Shown here: positions 13,086 through 23,778 of the stretch, piece after piece | Numbering within the stretch: the first letter of the stretch is position 1 | How the letters are laid out: each line of letters begins with the position of its first letter | Assembly (NCBI GenBank): GCA_035578175.1 | Contig: JAQMRL010000006.1 | Location: 31,008,893 to 31,072,892, forward strand | DNA: 64,000 nucleotides | Reading direction: 5' to 3' | From: Catonia carolina | Taxonomy: Eukaryota > Arthropoda > Insecta > Hemiptera > Achilidae | The notes under the pieces: model-generated | Told to the model about the DNA's origin: nothing | Database searches by the model: none | Seen by the model: only the letters and a program-made list of their open reading frames with translations | Position numbers and translations under genes: made by a program

Positions 13086-13374
13086 AGACAGAGCAAGTTA
13101 AGAAAAATAATGATTATTTTGAAAAAAATATTGCGAAATGAAATCCTAGAAGATGATAAGTCTCATACCTGAACAACTAAAGGTAATTATGTAGCAGCCC
13201 TTCATAAATCCATTTCAAGCACCTCGATTAGATAACAAACTCGGTTATTCGAAAGTCAATTAAGAAGGAACTCCATAAGGGTTTAAGTAAGCCATAAATA
13301 AAAAATATAGCAATAGTATGAAATACGAAGTGTGGATATTAAATAACAAAACTGACGTTGAAAAAATTGTATTA

Positions 13375-13705
13375 TTATTTTGTACATAATCGCTTATTGT
13401 CACCTTCAATATACACTCCTCTATCCCTACAACGCTCCATGCGAATTTTCCATTGTTGGAAACAATGCTGGAAGTTATCTTCTGTCAGCTCTTTCAGAAC
13501 ACGTGCCGCTTTCTCTTTTATAGCTTCTACAGACTCAAATTTCGTCCCTTTTAATACAGATTTCACCTTATGGAACAGGTAGAAGTCACATGGTGCAAGA
13601 TCTGGTGAATAAAGTGGATGTTCTAACACTGAGATGCGGTACTCGGCTCGGAACCTCTTTACAGATAACGCGGAATGAGCTGGCGCATGTCTTGGTATAA
13701 ATAAA
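13375..13705 (-). pseudogene. mariner transposase, C-terminal remnant
   Basis: The minus-strand translation contains APAHSALSVKRF, then VLEHPLYSPDLAPCDFYLF, then SVLKGTKFESVEAIKEK and NFQHCFQQWKIRMERC. This is the C-terminal third of a mariner (DD34D) transposase. The last catalytic Asp lies in the SPDLAPCDF block. The second catalytic region is at the 5' edge: the triplet for the Asp before N-APAH is visible in an adjacent frame, next to an apparent one-base deletion. Everything upstream (HTH DNA-binding domain, first catalytic Asp) is missing. It cannot encode a working transposase. Confidence 0.85.
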
Positions 13706-14594
13706 AATAAAATTTTTTGCAACGTCAGTCTCGATATGTAATAGCCACACGTCGTATAATGAATTTTTTTCCAAACATAATAAATAAAAACACTGAAATA
13801 AAATTCGTTTGTATACAATAGTGTATTTTGTGTATGGAATTGAAAATGAAATATTAATCTTTTTTAAGGACTTTTTTACGTTCAACAGTATTATTTTTAC
13901 TGTCTTAAAGTTTATGAAGAAAACATTTAATCCAGTTTTTAAAGCGAATGAGACAATTTGTTATGTTGAAATAAAATAATAAAAGGATCTCTAACTTCTA
14001 GTCTCTCACTCTTTTAACTTTGGGAAAGAAGTTTGATTATGAAAACAAAAAAGGGGTTTCTAAATTTCTCGCAAATAAGCCGAAAACTTAGAATAATTTA
14101 GAACAAAAAAATAATGTTTCTTTTAAACATCAAGACGGGAAAGCAGTTAATTTAATTTGATTCAATTGAGTATTAGCCTGGTATCAGAATAATGAAAAAA
14201 AAACACTTGAAAAAAATGGCGCAATAATATAACACGCTGTATTAGAACGAGTTAGATGAATAAACTTCTTATGTACTAATTTTATTTTATTTATCATTAG
14301 CCTACAAATGACAACTATTCTTTTTTAATAAAATTTATTCTTTCATTGCAACGTATTTAATTTTCTCTTATCGATTGAAGAAATAAACATTATTTCTGTA
14401 TCTTTCCATGGAGCTATAAATGATAAGATAAATCGTCATTACGATTCCTAAAGAGATATCTACAAAAGTCGAAATGTAAAACGATGTCAGGAAAAGCAAT
14501 AAATCAGTTTATTTAAAAAAATGTTACTCTCCTCGAGTCTAACGATTGATCAGCTTCGTGTACATATAAATTTGTTTAGCTAAATTAGAGGTTA
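13706..14594. other. AT-rich stretch, nothing recognised
   Basis: No supported feature was found. Confidence 0.4.
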
Positions 14595-15336
14595 TTTTTA
14601 CCTTACACTTGTCCACCTGTTAAACTAAACAATAAAATACTACCACAATCTGATACAGCAAGATACCTTGGAATGCATCTAGATCGTCGACTAACTTGGA
14701 AAACACACATCTGGAATAAGAGGAAACAACTAAATTACAAATTTTATAAACTTTATTGGATGTTACACAAAAATTCTAAATTATCGTTAACGAACAAACT
14801 AACAATTTACAAGACTATTCTGAAACCAATTTGGACTTACGGGATACAACTTTGGGGAACGGCGACAAAGTCAAGCGTTGCCATAATTCAACGTTTTCAA
14901 ACTAAATTTCTCCGGACAATCACAGACTCTCCGTGGTATGTCACCAACAGGATCATTCAACGAGACTTGAACATACCAACCATCACGGATGAAATCTCAA
15001 GATTTTCTTCGAGGTATCATACAAGACTTAATAGCCACACAAATTATTTAGCTGTGAACCTCCTCGACAACAGTGAAGAAATTCGACGTTTACAAAGACT
15101 TCACACGACAGACTTGTTTTAAAACACAACCAACGTAACTATATTCATTGTAAAAAAAGACAATTTTTTTTTCTTTGCAGTGATTATATATTTTATTTTG
15201 TGAAATGGAGAAGAACTAATGAGTTCTTCTTCAACAAGCCAGCTAATAAACTCTACCACTCATCTATTCATTGTTCCTTGCGAACAGATTGTAGATTAAG
15301 CAGTGTTTGAAAAAAAATAAAAATTTTTTACCTTAC
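14595..15336 (+). mobile_element. 5'-truncated Jockey-clade element with target duplication
   Basis: The copy lies between two direct repeats of TTTTTACCTTAC (14595-14606 and 15325-15336), the expected target-site duplication. It starts within the RT ORF exactly at 14607 and ends in an A-rich tail (about 15309-15324). Truncation at the 5' end with an intact 3' tail is the usual product of target-primed reverse transcription. The clean duplication indicates a fairly recent insertion. Confidence 0.88.
14607..15122 (+). pseudogene. Jockey RT C-terminal reading frame (partial)
   Basis: This is an uninterrupted frame of 171 codons from the truncation point to a TAA. Visible motifs are LPQSDTARYLGMHLDRRLTW, then WNKRKQLNYKFYKLYWML, then LKPIWTYGIQLWGTA, then IQRFQTKFLRTITDSPWYV. 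These belong to the connection and C-terminal part of the Jockey reverse transcriptase. The palm domain with FADD and the endonuclease are absent, so the product would be inactive. No stops have accumulated, consistent with recent insertion. Compared with the minus-strand copy at 8640 it is much better preserved. Confidence 0.85.
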
Positions 15337-15965
15337 CGATTATTTAAGTAGTCTATGCAAATTGACACGCGTTTTTATTTTTAAACCATGGAATTTTTCA
15401 TTTTTACACACCTTAGTTTAATTCAACTTCAATTTAAAAAAACTGAACTCATCTGCACTACAAACGTCCTTTGGTTATCTCTTAGGAAAGTGAGATAAAA
15501 TATTTTCTTTTCACGATTAAGCGTCGTCTTCATTAAATGATCCTGCTTCTTTACTCTTCTGACAATGAACAATTAAGTGACGTGTTTTAATTTGTTTGAT
15601 CCAAATGGTTGAATTAGTAATTTGCAGTTTTTTGTAATTTCGAGTTCATTTCCCATTAAATGTGTTACATTCATCGGGAAATGCTATGAGCTTGATAAAA
15701 ACGTTTTCCAATTTTTACATTATAGGTTTTAATTGAGATCCCGCGAATTTTTGAGCTTACAACAATTTTGTTGTAGTTGATTAATTTAGATTATTCGATA
15801 GAATTGTAACTTTTGACCAAACACCGACTGTAAAAGTGAGATATGGCGATTATCAAAAGGTTATAGTTACATAGTGTTTTCATTATTACTTTTTTTCATA
15901 AAAAGTATATTAAAAAAAAAAAATAGTTAACTGCGAGAACGGAATAGAGTGACTAGTCTGTACAC
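15337..15965. other. AT-rich stretch, nothing recognised
   Basis: No supported feature was found. Confidence 0.4.
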
Positions 15966-16430
15966 TATTTTTGCTCTCGTAGCTCTTTTATATACGTATT
16001 TCGTCAGCCATTTGTTTTTTTTTGGTCTTTCAATAACAATCCTAACCTGTGAACCATACAATCAGCTAATATTATATTATAAAGTATTCCATTTTAACGC
16101 GTTCTAAAATCGATGTGTTCAGTGCGAGATGCAAGCCACAAGTGAACTACTGCGGCTCTTATACGCATGCACGCGTATTGTTTGTCAGGCTGAAACATTC
16201 ATACAATCTGAAACGTTCTGATTGGTCAAAACGCGTTGAACAGGAGAGTTCATCATCGCGTTGAACAGGAGAGCTTATCTGTATACTATTTTTCAAAGCT
16301 GTTGAGCTCTGAACGTACGAATTGTTCCCTACCCACTTCATAGCTAGCCAATGACTTGCCAGAAAAGTTGCCAACACTTGCTCTCGTAGCTCTTATAAAA
16401 ATACGTATTTCGTCAGCCATTTTTTTTTTT
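15966..16430. repeat. Tandem unit R, first copy and start of second
   Basis: The segment GCTCTCGTAGCTCTT, then ATACG-TATTTCGTCAGCCATT, occurs at about 15974 and again at about 16380, a period near 406 bp. The part starting GGTCTTTCAATAACAATC at about 16024 recurs at about 17369, after an inserted Helentron-like copy. The second unit is therefore split by that insertion. The unit also contains GCATGCACGCGTA and AACGCGTTGAACAGGA blocks in both copies. No coding potential was seen. Confidence 0.65.
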
Positions 16431-17363
16431 ACTTTCTCTTGCCTATATGAATATATAGGAAGGAAAGTATTGTTTTCATGTCGATTTTTCGAAATCGAGT
16501 TTTCACCGGATCTATACGTTTTCAGACCCCCTGAACCCAAAAAACATGTTTTTAGCGATTGGTCTGTGTGTGTGTGTGTGTCTGTGTGTGAACAGAATAT
16601 CTCAAGAACGGAACGTCGTACGAACTTGAAACTTGAAACTTAAGTTACATACCACTACCGGACGCGACACGAACATTTTCATTAAAATCGGTCAACCGGA
16701 AGTAGTAGTTTATTCGTATAATTTTTCAGTTTTTTGCGATTTTCTCAAAAACTGGTCCTACGATTTTTTTAAAATCGCCTATTTTACTCAATTTTTTATT
16801 CTCTACAAGATAGGGTAGGCGCCATGTTTGCTGAAATTCTCGGTGAGGCTGTTTTCACGTAAAAACGTTGTTTTTTTAAGATTACGGCTTTAATATAAAT
16901 TTTAACGCAAAAACTTATATAATAAAAGTTGTAGAGAATTTAAAAACCTACAACTTTTATTTCAAACATTTTTTTGTATAACGCTTAGTTTAGCGGTAAT
17001 TTGCGAATTTCTGTTTTTTTTCTCACGAAAACGTGAGAAAAATCGATTTTTTAAACATTTCGGTCTTAGTATGCATTTTACGACAAAAGTGTATATAATT
17101 AAATTTATAGAAAATTAAAAGATCTACAACTTTTGTTTAGAGCATTTTTCTCTACAGAGCCTAGTTTAGCGTGAAAGCGTGATTTTCCGTATTTTTAAGC
17201 CAAACTGAGTTCGATTGTCATTTTGCGTCATTCACTCATGATTAAAATAAGGTTATGTTTTTGAGGTTAGTTTTTGTTCATTTCTAATGTTTTAATACTA
17301 ATGTTAGGTTTATTGTTAATTATTTGCATTGGCAAGAGAAAGTTGTGTCTGTTTCACACCAGA
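16431..17363 (-). mobile_element. Helentron-like non-autonomous element, copy A
   Basis: In element orientation (minus strand) it begins TCTGGTGTGAAACA at 17363 and has the sub-terminal sequence ACTTTCTCTTGCC. It ends at 16431 with the inverse GGCAAGAGAAAGT. A 7-bp-stem hairpin (CCTATAT, loop, ATATAGG) precedes the terminal repeat, and a short (CA)n tract is internal. The inverted repeats are asymmetric: sub-terminal at the 5' end, terminal at the 3' end. This matches what is described for Helentron-type non-autonomous elements (HINEs/DINE-1). It lies in an A/T run inside repeat unit R. It encodes no protein. Confidence 0.65.
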
Positions 17364-17612
17364 TTTTTGGTCTTTCAATAACAATCTTAACCTATGAACC
17401 ATACAGTCAGCTAATTATATTATAAAGTATTGCATGTTAACGCGTTCTAAAATCGATGTGTTCAGTGTGAGATGCAAGACACGAGTGAACTACTGCGGCT
17501 CTTATACGCATGCACGCGTAATGTTTGTCAGCCTGAAACATTTGTACAGTCTGACAACGCTAGTAAACGTTCTGGTTGATCAAAACGCGTTGAACAGGAC
17601 AGCTCATCAACC
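17364..17612. repeat. Tandem unit R, remainder of second copy
   Basis: This is the continuation of the unit interrupted at 16430. It matches about 16022-16268 nearly base for base (GGTCTTTCAATAACAAT at the start, AAAACGCGTTGAACAGGA near the end). Confidence 0.65.
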
Positions 17613-17673
17613 GTGAAAAGTATTATAGTGAGAAATAGTAATATAAATTAAGTTCGGTGAACTTCAACAATTT

Positions 17674-18064
17674 GTGTTGTTGTTTAAGTCAACAGCCGAA
17701 AGGCTGGTTTGAACCTCTAGAGGTTTTACTAAGTAAAACGAGGATTGAGTTGATCTTCCGTTTCCTACCTCACTGAGTGGAAAAGTACGCTTATCAGCAT
17801 GCCGGGCCCTCTGAAAAGCACATATTTTCCACTCTGCAAATGACACCTTCACTTCATTCACCACAGGGTCTGGCTGTATAATGAAATTCATTACTTTCAG
17901 TGGAGATAACTCTGATTAGTGTCTTTTACACCTCTTCTGTTCTTAAATGATTCAGTCATTTAATTGGCTGACCATGTGATAAGAAACAGAACTATTTATT
18001 TTAGCCCTGCAACGAACAGATTGAGTGTAAATAATTTGACACTCCACCTGTCTGTTATGGGCAG
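17674..18064 (-). repeat. Retroposed repeat family N, copy b (full length)
   Basis: It runs, in element sense, from CTGCCCATAACAGACAGG at about 18064 down to GACCTAAACAAC-like sequence with an (AAC)n-type tail near 17674. The flanks carry CAACAATTT on both sides (17665-17673 and 18067-18075), a likely target duplication. The sense strand holds an open frame of about 70 codons starting MNFIIQPDPVVNEVKVSFAE. No known domain is recognised in it. Confidence 0.75.
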
Positions 18065-18075
18065 AACAACAATTT

Positions 18076-18963
18076 ATGTAGTGAAAAATAAGTATGGCAA
18101 ACTGCACCAATTTTTTAGCGGAGACAGCGATTTCTCTTTACCAAAATTTGGAGTGGAAATAGCAGTATATAATACATGGTACTTATACGTAGTGAAACTG
18201 CAATGTGCACTTCCATTACAATCAACCATTGTTACAAATGTGTCCAGCTGTTACACTTGACTATAAAACCGGAAATCTTAGTGGTTACTATTTTACCCTC
18301 TGTTGTATTAACAAGTCATATTATTCACCATACTTCAAATAAACTAAATAGTCTCTTGATATCTTGACACTGAGAATCGTCGCTCAATGTCGTAAAGTTT
18401 ACCCTATTTTATGTAATAATCTTAACATCATTATAAACCGTGTGTTGCAGACTTTGCGATTAATATTTAAGTTTATTACCTCATAATATCGTAGATTTAC
18501 TACTCACTGTTAAGTATTGTATATACTAAGTTGTTTTAATTGTGTAGTAAATTTAACTTGGCTTATAATTATTATGATCAGGATATACAATGATAATTTT
18601 GTACAGAATTAATACGATTACCTAATGATTCTGGACAAAATCATTTCCACTTAATTTTACTCATCAATCTATCTCATTTTATTTTGTAATTTTCATGTTG
18701 GGCTTACATTGTTCAAATTTATGGTAAATTAAACCCGTTTGGATAATATGTTCTATTCGTACTAAAATGTTGAAAGTTTCCTTTAAACAGGTGTAAGCTT
18801 TTATACCGGATTCCGTTCGTAAAATAAAATATATCAGAGTGACGGCTTTTTTAAAATTGGTACAGCAAAATTACTTTTTAATTTGATGTGTGGTTTAATA
18901 TTGTGGTTTGTAGCAGTCAGTTTTATATGCTGACATTTAAAACAGCTGATTAATAAAATCAGA
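18076..18963. other. AT-rich stretch, nothing recognised
   Basis: No supported feature was found. Confidence 0.4.
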
Positions 18964-18977
18964 AATTAATTTTATTT

Positions 18978-19097
18978 TATTTTATTTTTTTTAAATTCCT
19001 AATATGTGTACGTTGCAATCTGTTCAGTTCAGAACAATAAGCAACCCCATGACCCAATGAGATGAGGATAATGTGTATGGCGTGTAAATGAGGTGTT
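18978..19097 (-). repeat. SINE-1 3' fragment with target duplication
   Basis: The 3' part of the SINE seen at 19292 is present in reverse orientation (GTACGTTGCAATCTGTTCAG, then ACCCCATGACCCAATGAG). AATTAATTTTATTT flanks it on both sides (18964-18977 and 19098-19111). It is a 5'-truncated insertion. Confidence 0.75.
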
Positions 19098-19291
19098 AAT
19101 TAATTTTATTTAAAAATGAATGTTTTCAAAATTTAATGTTTGAATATTTTTCTATATTTTTCTAAATTATATTTATACTGAACAAAAATTAATCCTTAAG
19201 AATAAATTTGTTTATAAACTCAATTTTGTTAGATATACTATTAATTTTTTTTTTAATTTAAAAAAATTAAAATTTTTTATCTTAATTTATT

Positions 19292-19600
19292 GACCCACCG
19301 GGTTGGTTCAGCGGTAAAGTCGTCACCGCGAGTCGGCTGTTTAACAGCTGATTTTCAGAGACGGAGTTTCCTGGTTTAAATCCCAGTGAGGGTAGTTACT
19401 TTTATTCGGATTTGAATACTAAACAGTGATTATCGATGTACTTTGATGGTTGGGGCTCAATTAACCATACTCTCTAAGAAATGATCGGCCTGGGTCTGTA
19501 CAAGACTAGACTTCATTTACACATCTCAGCCTTATCTTATTGGGTCATGCGGTTGTTTATTGTTCTGTATTGAACAGATATCAACGTACACACAGGAATT
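19292..19600 (+). repeat. tRNA-derived SINE (SINE-1), copy b
   Basis: This is the best copy of the family. The A box TGGTTCAGCGG and B-box-like GGTTTAAATCCC are about 60 bp apart, followed by a body ending near CAACGTACACACAGGAATTG. The head starts GACCCACCGGGTTGGTT, as in the copy at 11304. Confidence 0.8.
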
Positions 19601-20029
19601 GAAAACAAAATTAATTTTTTATTTGTGAAGAATATGGATTTGTCTGCATTAGCAGTAATTGTAGAACAGTCGGACGTTAAAAAAAAGCAAAGAATATGGA
19701 TTTTATAAAGAAAGTTTTATTAACAAGGAAAATGCAAATTTTAATTTCTTGGTATTTGAATACCATATCTACCACATGCACTATAAAGCATCTGTTAAAT
19801 ATTTAATCATACCAAAATTATTATCAATCTTTTCTTTTTATAATCATCAGTGGGTAAGGTGTATTTCTTCTATCTGAACAAAATGTAATTAAACACTTTT
19901 TCAGAATTAAAATTTTTAAAATTTATTTTTAATTTTTTTTTTGTCTTTTATGACCGCAATGGATCAGTTCAGTCAACTTCAGAAAGCTTCTTCCTTTTCA
20001 TATTCTTTAGCTTGATGTTCTGCCAGTAT
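19601..20029. other. AT-rich stretch, nothing recognised
   Basis: No supported feature was found. Confidence 0.4.
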
Positions 20030-20812
20030 GCCTTCATTCGGGCTGATCTTACTTGCAGAACTTCCTCTGAATCGACCGGTTTCTTCCTGCTTGGGTTTGT
20101 TCTTTCATATGATTTTGTTTCAAATCTACTTTCCTTACTTCTTAAGATTTTTAATAAATCTGTTTTGTTTCCTTAATCATCCAAAATTAATCAGAGTTCG
20201 ATCATGTCATCTGTGACATTTCGGATCCATGATCCTGATGTTACCATTGGAAAGAGTTTTCTAATCATCTTGTTTAAAATTCGGTCTTTTGGTGTTTTGA
20301 TAAGATGTCCAAAAAAAGATATTCTTTTCTTCCTTATTGTAACTGTTATGGGTTCGTTTTCTTTATAGACTTGTTCGTTTGTTAGAATTCTACATTGCCC
20401 ATCTACTTTGTTTTTCTTTCCTATGCAAATTCTTAGGATTCGTTTTCGCGTTTTAGGACATTGTCTTTTGCTTTTGTCTTAGTCACTTTTACTAATGTTT
20501 AGCTACCATGTAATTTATGGTTTAATTTTTGTTTGTACAGATAAGCATTTTTTGTTGTATACGTTTTTGGTTATTTGTTGTGATTTATATAATTTTTCCG
20601 TCTCACTTTCCACGCTATGTTTTCTTTATTGTTGTGTGTTATGTGTTCACCTAGATATTTTAACGATTTAACTAGTTCCACTTGATTTCCGTTTATGTTT
20701 ACTGAGTTTATGCAGAGTGTCTTTTTAGCCATCATTTTAGATTTTTCATAAGAGATTTTTAATCCAATTTTTCCTGCTAATTGTTCTAAGGGTTCTATAT
20801 CTCGTGTCTATA
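20030..20812 (-). pseudogene. Non-LTR RT C-terminal relic
   Basis: The minus-strand translation from about 20810 reads LEQLAGKIGLKISYEKSKMM, then VELVKSLKYLGEHIT, which is the RT thumb/connection region. After degraded sequence there is an open stretch KTRKRILRICIGKKNKVDGQ with EPITVTIRKKRISFFGHLIK downstream and a stop near 20200. Palm and endonuclease domains are missing. It is an old truncated LINE, probably of the same broad group as the relic at 3930. Confidence 0.65.
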
Positions 20813-21004
20813 ATAATAACTTAATAAAATCTATTTCGTTTGCTCTGATATTTCGTTTTCGTTATTTGTAGTGACAGTCGTCAGTAGTTATTCAAATTTA
20901 TTAAATATGTTTTGATTTTAATTTAAACGTTTGCCACGCAGCTGAATTTATCTGGACAACGCTAGTTGGTTAACGATACACTTCACTATAGGTTTCTACC
21001 TCTA

Positions 21005-21620
21005 AATCAAAGATTGTTGTATTTAGAGGAAATAGGCCATTTATACTAAAGATTGTCGTAAGTTATGTAGTGTTAGAACAAGTCTCCCACTGCAGCTATC
21101 TGGAATGCGATATTGAGTGAGATATTGATCACGATGTTGAAACCAAATTAACAGATTTCAAGTATATATGATGCCATATATTAATTTTTTTATTATATTT
21201 TTTTTATTATTAGTTATATATGTTGCCATATGTAAAACACCGCAAAATAAGGCTAGATGGGAGACAAAAATGAAATTTTGTAAAGTTATGGCTACTCCCG
21301 TTGACCCTTAGTGAGTTATATGTCTACAAAGTCACAAGAAAGCAAGATTTAAGCGGCAGCGATGAAGTTTCTACAAAAGACAAAAGAATCCTCAAGATCA
21401 GACCATAATACGAAATGAAGAAATGGGAGCCGAATTAGGAATATATAGCTTGAACAAAAGAATAAAAGTTAATTGTGGTCAGTGGAAACATAATCTGGAG
21501 ATGATTCCGAAAGAAAGAATATTCTTGAAAGTGATGAACTATGGATAACATGCACAAAGAAGTATTGGAAGGCCACGAAGAAGGCAGTAGCTAAATTAGA
21601 GAAAGTGTGATTAATCTCTA
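21005..21620 (+). pseudogene. Non-LTR RT relic, frameshifted
   Basis: Pieces of the post-palm RT region appear in order on the plus strand: SKIVVFRGNRPF, VVLEQVSHCSYLECDI, DHDVETKLTDFKY. An AT-rich interruption follows (about 21180-21245). Then come NKARWETKMKFCKVMATPV, RNEEMGAELGIYSLNKRIKV and RSIGRPRRR. Frames change at least three times and several stops occur. It is related to the relic split across 24700-25990. Confidence 0.6.
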
Positions 21621-21639
21621 AGAATTGCAATAATCAAAA

Positions 21640-22826
21640 TAAATAATATATATTCGCTGAATATTCTGAAATATATAAAAGTTAGTTTAGAACAAGCAAA
21701 AGCCTAATCATTGATATTAATAAGAAGAAGAAAACGTTTACGATCTTTCACGTTTTTTGTCAGTATAGGATCACTTTAATGAATTGTGATTAAGGAGGAG
21801 GAGGAGGAGGAGGAGAAGGAGGAGGAGATGTTTACAGGATCGTTCTCTATTTTGTCCGTATATGATTACTCTAATGAATCGTGATTAAAGTTTTCTGAAT
21901 TTTTCTGCCATTTCAACTTATCCGATATTCCTTTACTTTCCTCTGAAAATACTTTTTCTGTTTCTTTTTGTTCATTTCTTCGCTTTTTGACTAGAGTCAA
22001 TTCTTTGTTTATTTTATTCTTTAAGTAGGTTAGGTTTTTTAGGACTTCTAATGCTGTGTAAAGTGATTCCATGTCGTCTTTAATTTCTCGAGGCCAATTG
22101 CTTACTACTCTTTTATTCTACATAGTTTCTATGATGTTTTTGGTATTCTATATAGGTAGTTACCGGTGTTCTAGTTTTTTATCCTCTAAAAAATATCCTA
22201 TTTTCCTTATTTATACTGATTACTGGTTCTACGTTTTTATAAAAATTTTCGTTCGATGTTATTTTATAAACCTCATCCCTATGAAAGTATTTATTTAAGC
22301 ATGTTTCTATAATTCTTCTTTTTCATTTGCTAATTTATCAATTCATGATGTATGTATAAATTTAAATATTGTTCACTTCCGTATGTTTATCGCAGGTTTA
22401 CCTTCTGTTTGATAGTGCCTGATTTGTTCTACTATTACAAACTTCACTTGTTGTTATGTAACTTTACTTTCCCAAATGTCTTTCTATCTGATTGCTATTA
22501 TAAACTTATTATTTTTTTTATTTTGTCTAAAATTATATTATATAAAAATTATTTATAATAGTTGATCTTCGACGTTTTTTTTAATAATTTATTTTTTACC
22601 ACGAAATACAGTTTAGCTACTTCTTTACCTAAATCATTAAGCGGTTCTTTCCAGCCGCTCCCTTAATAACGTGTTTTTTTTACTCCGTATTATGTTACTA
22701 TTAAATATTACCTCTTTACGGTTGATTCCTGTGCATTTTCAACTTCATTGGAATCGCGTGTATTTTGTACACTTACATTTACATTAATATTCATACTATT
22801 TGTACTAAAAGTTATTATTTATTCAC
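21640..22826. other. AT-rich stretch with a (GGA)n run
   Basis: A purine run of GGA triplets lies at about 21795-21830. On the minus strand, 21866-22330 keeps a few open stretches that might be an old LINE linker region, but no motif confirms it. Nothing else was seen. Confidence 0.3.
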
Positions 22827-22837
22827 TTCTTGGTATT

Positions 22838-23234
22838 GTGTTGTTGTTTAGGTCAACAGCCGAAAGGCTGGTTTGAACCTTTAGAGGTTTTATTAAGTAA
22901 AACGAGGAAAAAGGTGGTTTACCATTGCCTTCCTCACTGAGTGGAAAAGTACGCTTATCAGCATGCCGGGCCCTCTGAAAAGCACATATTTTCCACTCTG
23001 TAAATGACACCTTCACTTCATTCACCACAGGGTCTGGCTGTACAATGAAATTCATTACTTTCAGAGAAGATAACTCTGATTAGTGTCTTTTACACCTCTA
23101 CCTCTTCTGTTCTTAAATGATTCAGCCATTTAATTGACTGACCATGTGATAAGAAACAGAACTATTTATTTTAGCCCTGCAACGAACAGATTGAGTGTAA
23201 ATAATTTGACACTCCACCTGTCTGTTATGGGCAG
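22838..23234 (-). repeat. Retroposed repeat family N, copy c (full length)
   Basis: This copy has a clear 11-bp target duplication, TTCTTGGTATT, at 22827-22837 and 23235-23245, which fixes both ends. In sense orientation it starts CTGCCCATAACAGACAGG and ends CCTAAACAACAACAC. An open frame of about 70 codons, starting MNFIVQPDPVVNEVKVSFTE, is intact on the sense strand. Confidence 0.85.
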
Positions 23235-23675
23235 TTCTTGGTATTATGTTTTAAAATTTCATTTCCAAATTTTAGTTTACTCGACTGTGTAGTCATTTAT
23301 TTAGTTTTTACTCTCTGTTTATATTTTATCTATACAAAAACTAGAGTTACTTTTTAAATTAAAAATTCGTTGTAAAAACTCGTGACAAATCAATTAATAC
23401 TTATTATTAGCTACGGTTTATTTTTGGTTTCCATGTCAACGTTTCATTGTTAAAATTCGTTGTATTATCTTTTAATCCTTCATTATGTTTAGTAGACAGT
23501 ATAAAAAAATCTAAAATATAGTTTTAAATTATACAAATTTTACTTCCTGTAAACCAAATATTTGTTTACTTTTATTATTATCAATAACGCACATTTGATT
23601 TGCTAATAACTTACTTTCACGCTCAGTATCTTAGGTGAAAATTTTTCATTTTTGATTTGTTATTTTACTTCAAAA

Positions 23676-23778
23676 ATGGATAAAAACACAATTCTTCTTA
23701 CAAAACAATTGACTGAAATGTACGAGAGAGAAAGTAGATATTTTGAAGTTTATACGCAGTTCCGACCTAATCCACGAG
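23676..23778 (+). CDS. CFAP144: CFAP144 exon 1 (coding part)
   Basis: It starts at ATG (23676) and encodes residues 1-34 plus one base of codon 35. The donor is CCACGAG/GTAAAA. An initiator-like TCAGT lies about 55 bases upstream. No closer alternative in-frame ATG precedes it without a stop. Confidence 0.8.

Noticed and set aside
13375..13818. Intact mariner transposase
   Set aside because: Only the C-terminal third is recognisable. The upstream part of the frame is unrelated sequence, and a frameshift sits at the second catalytic region.
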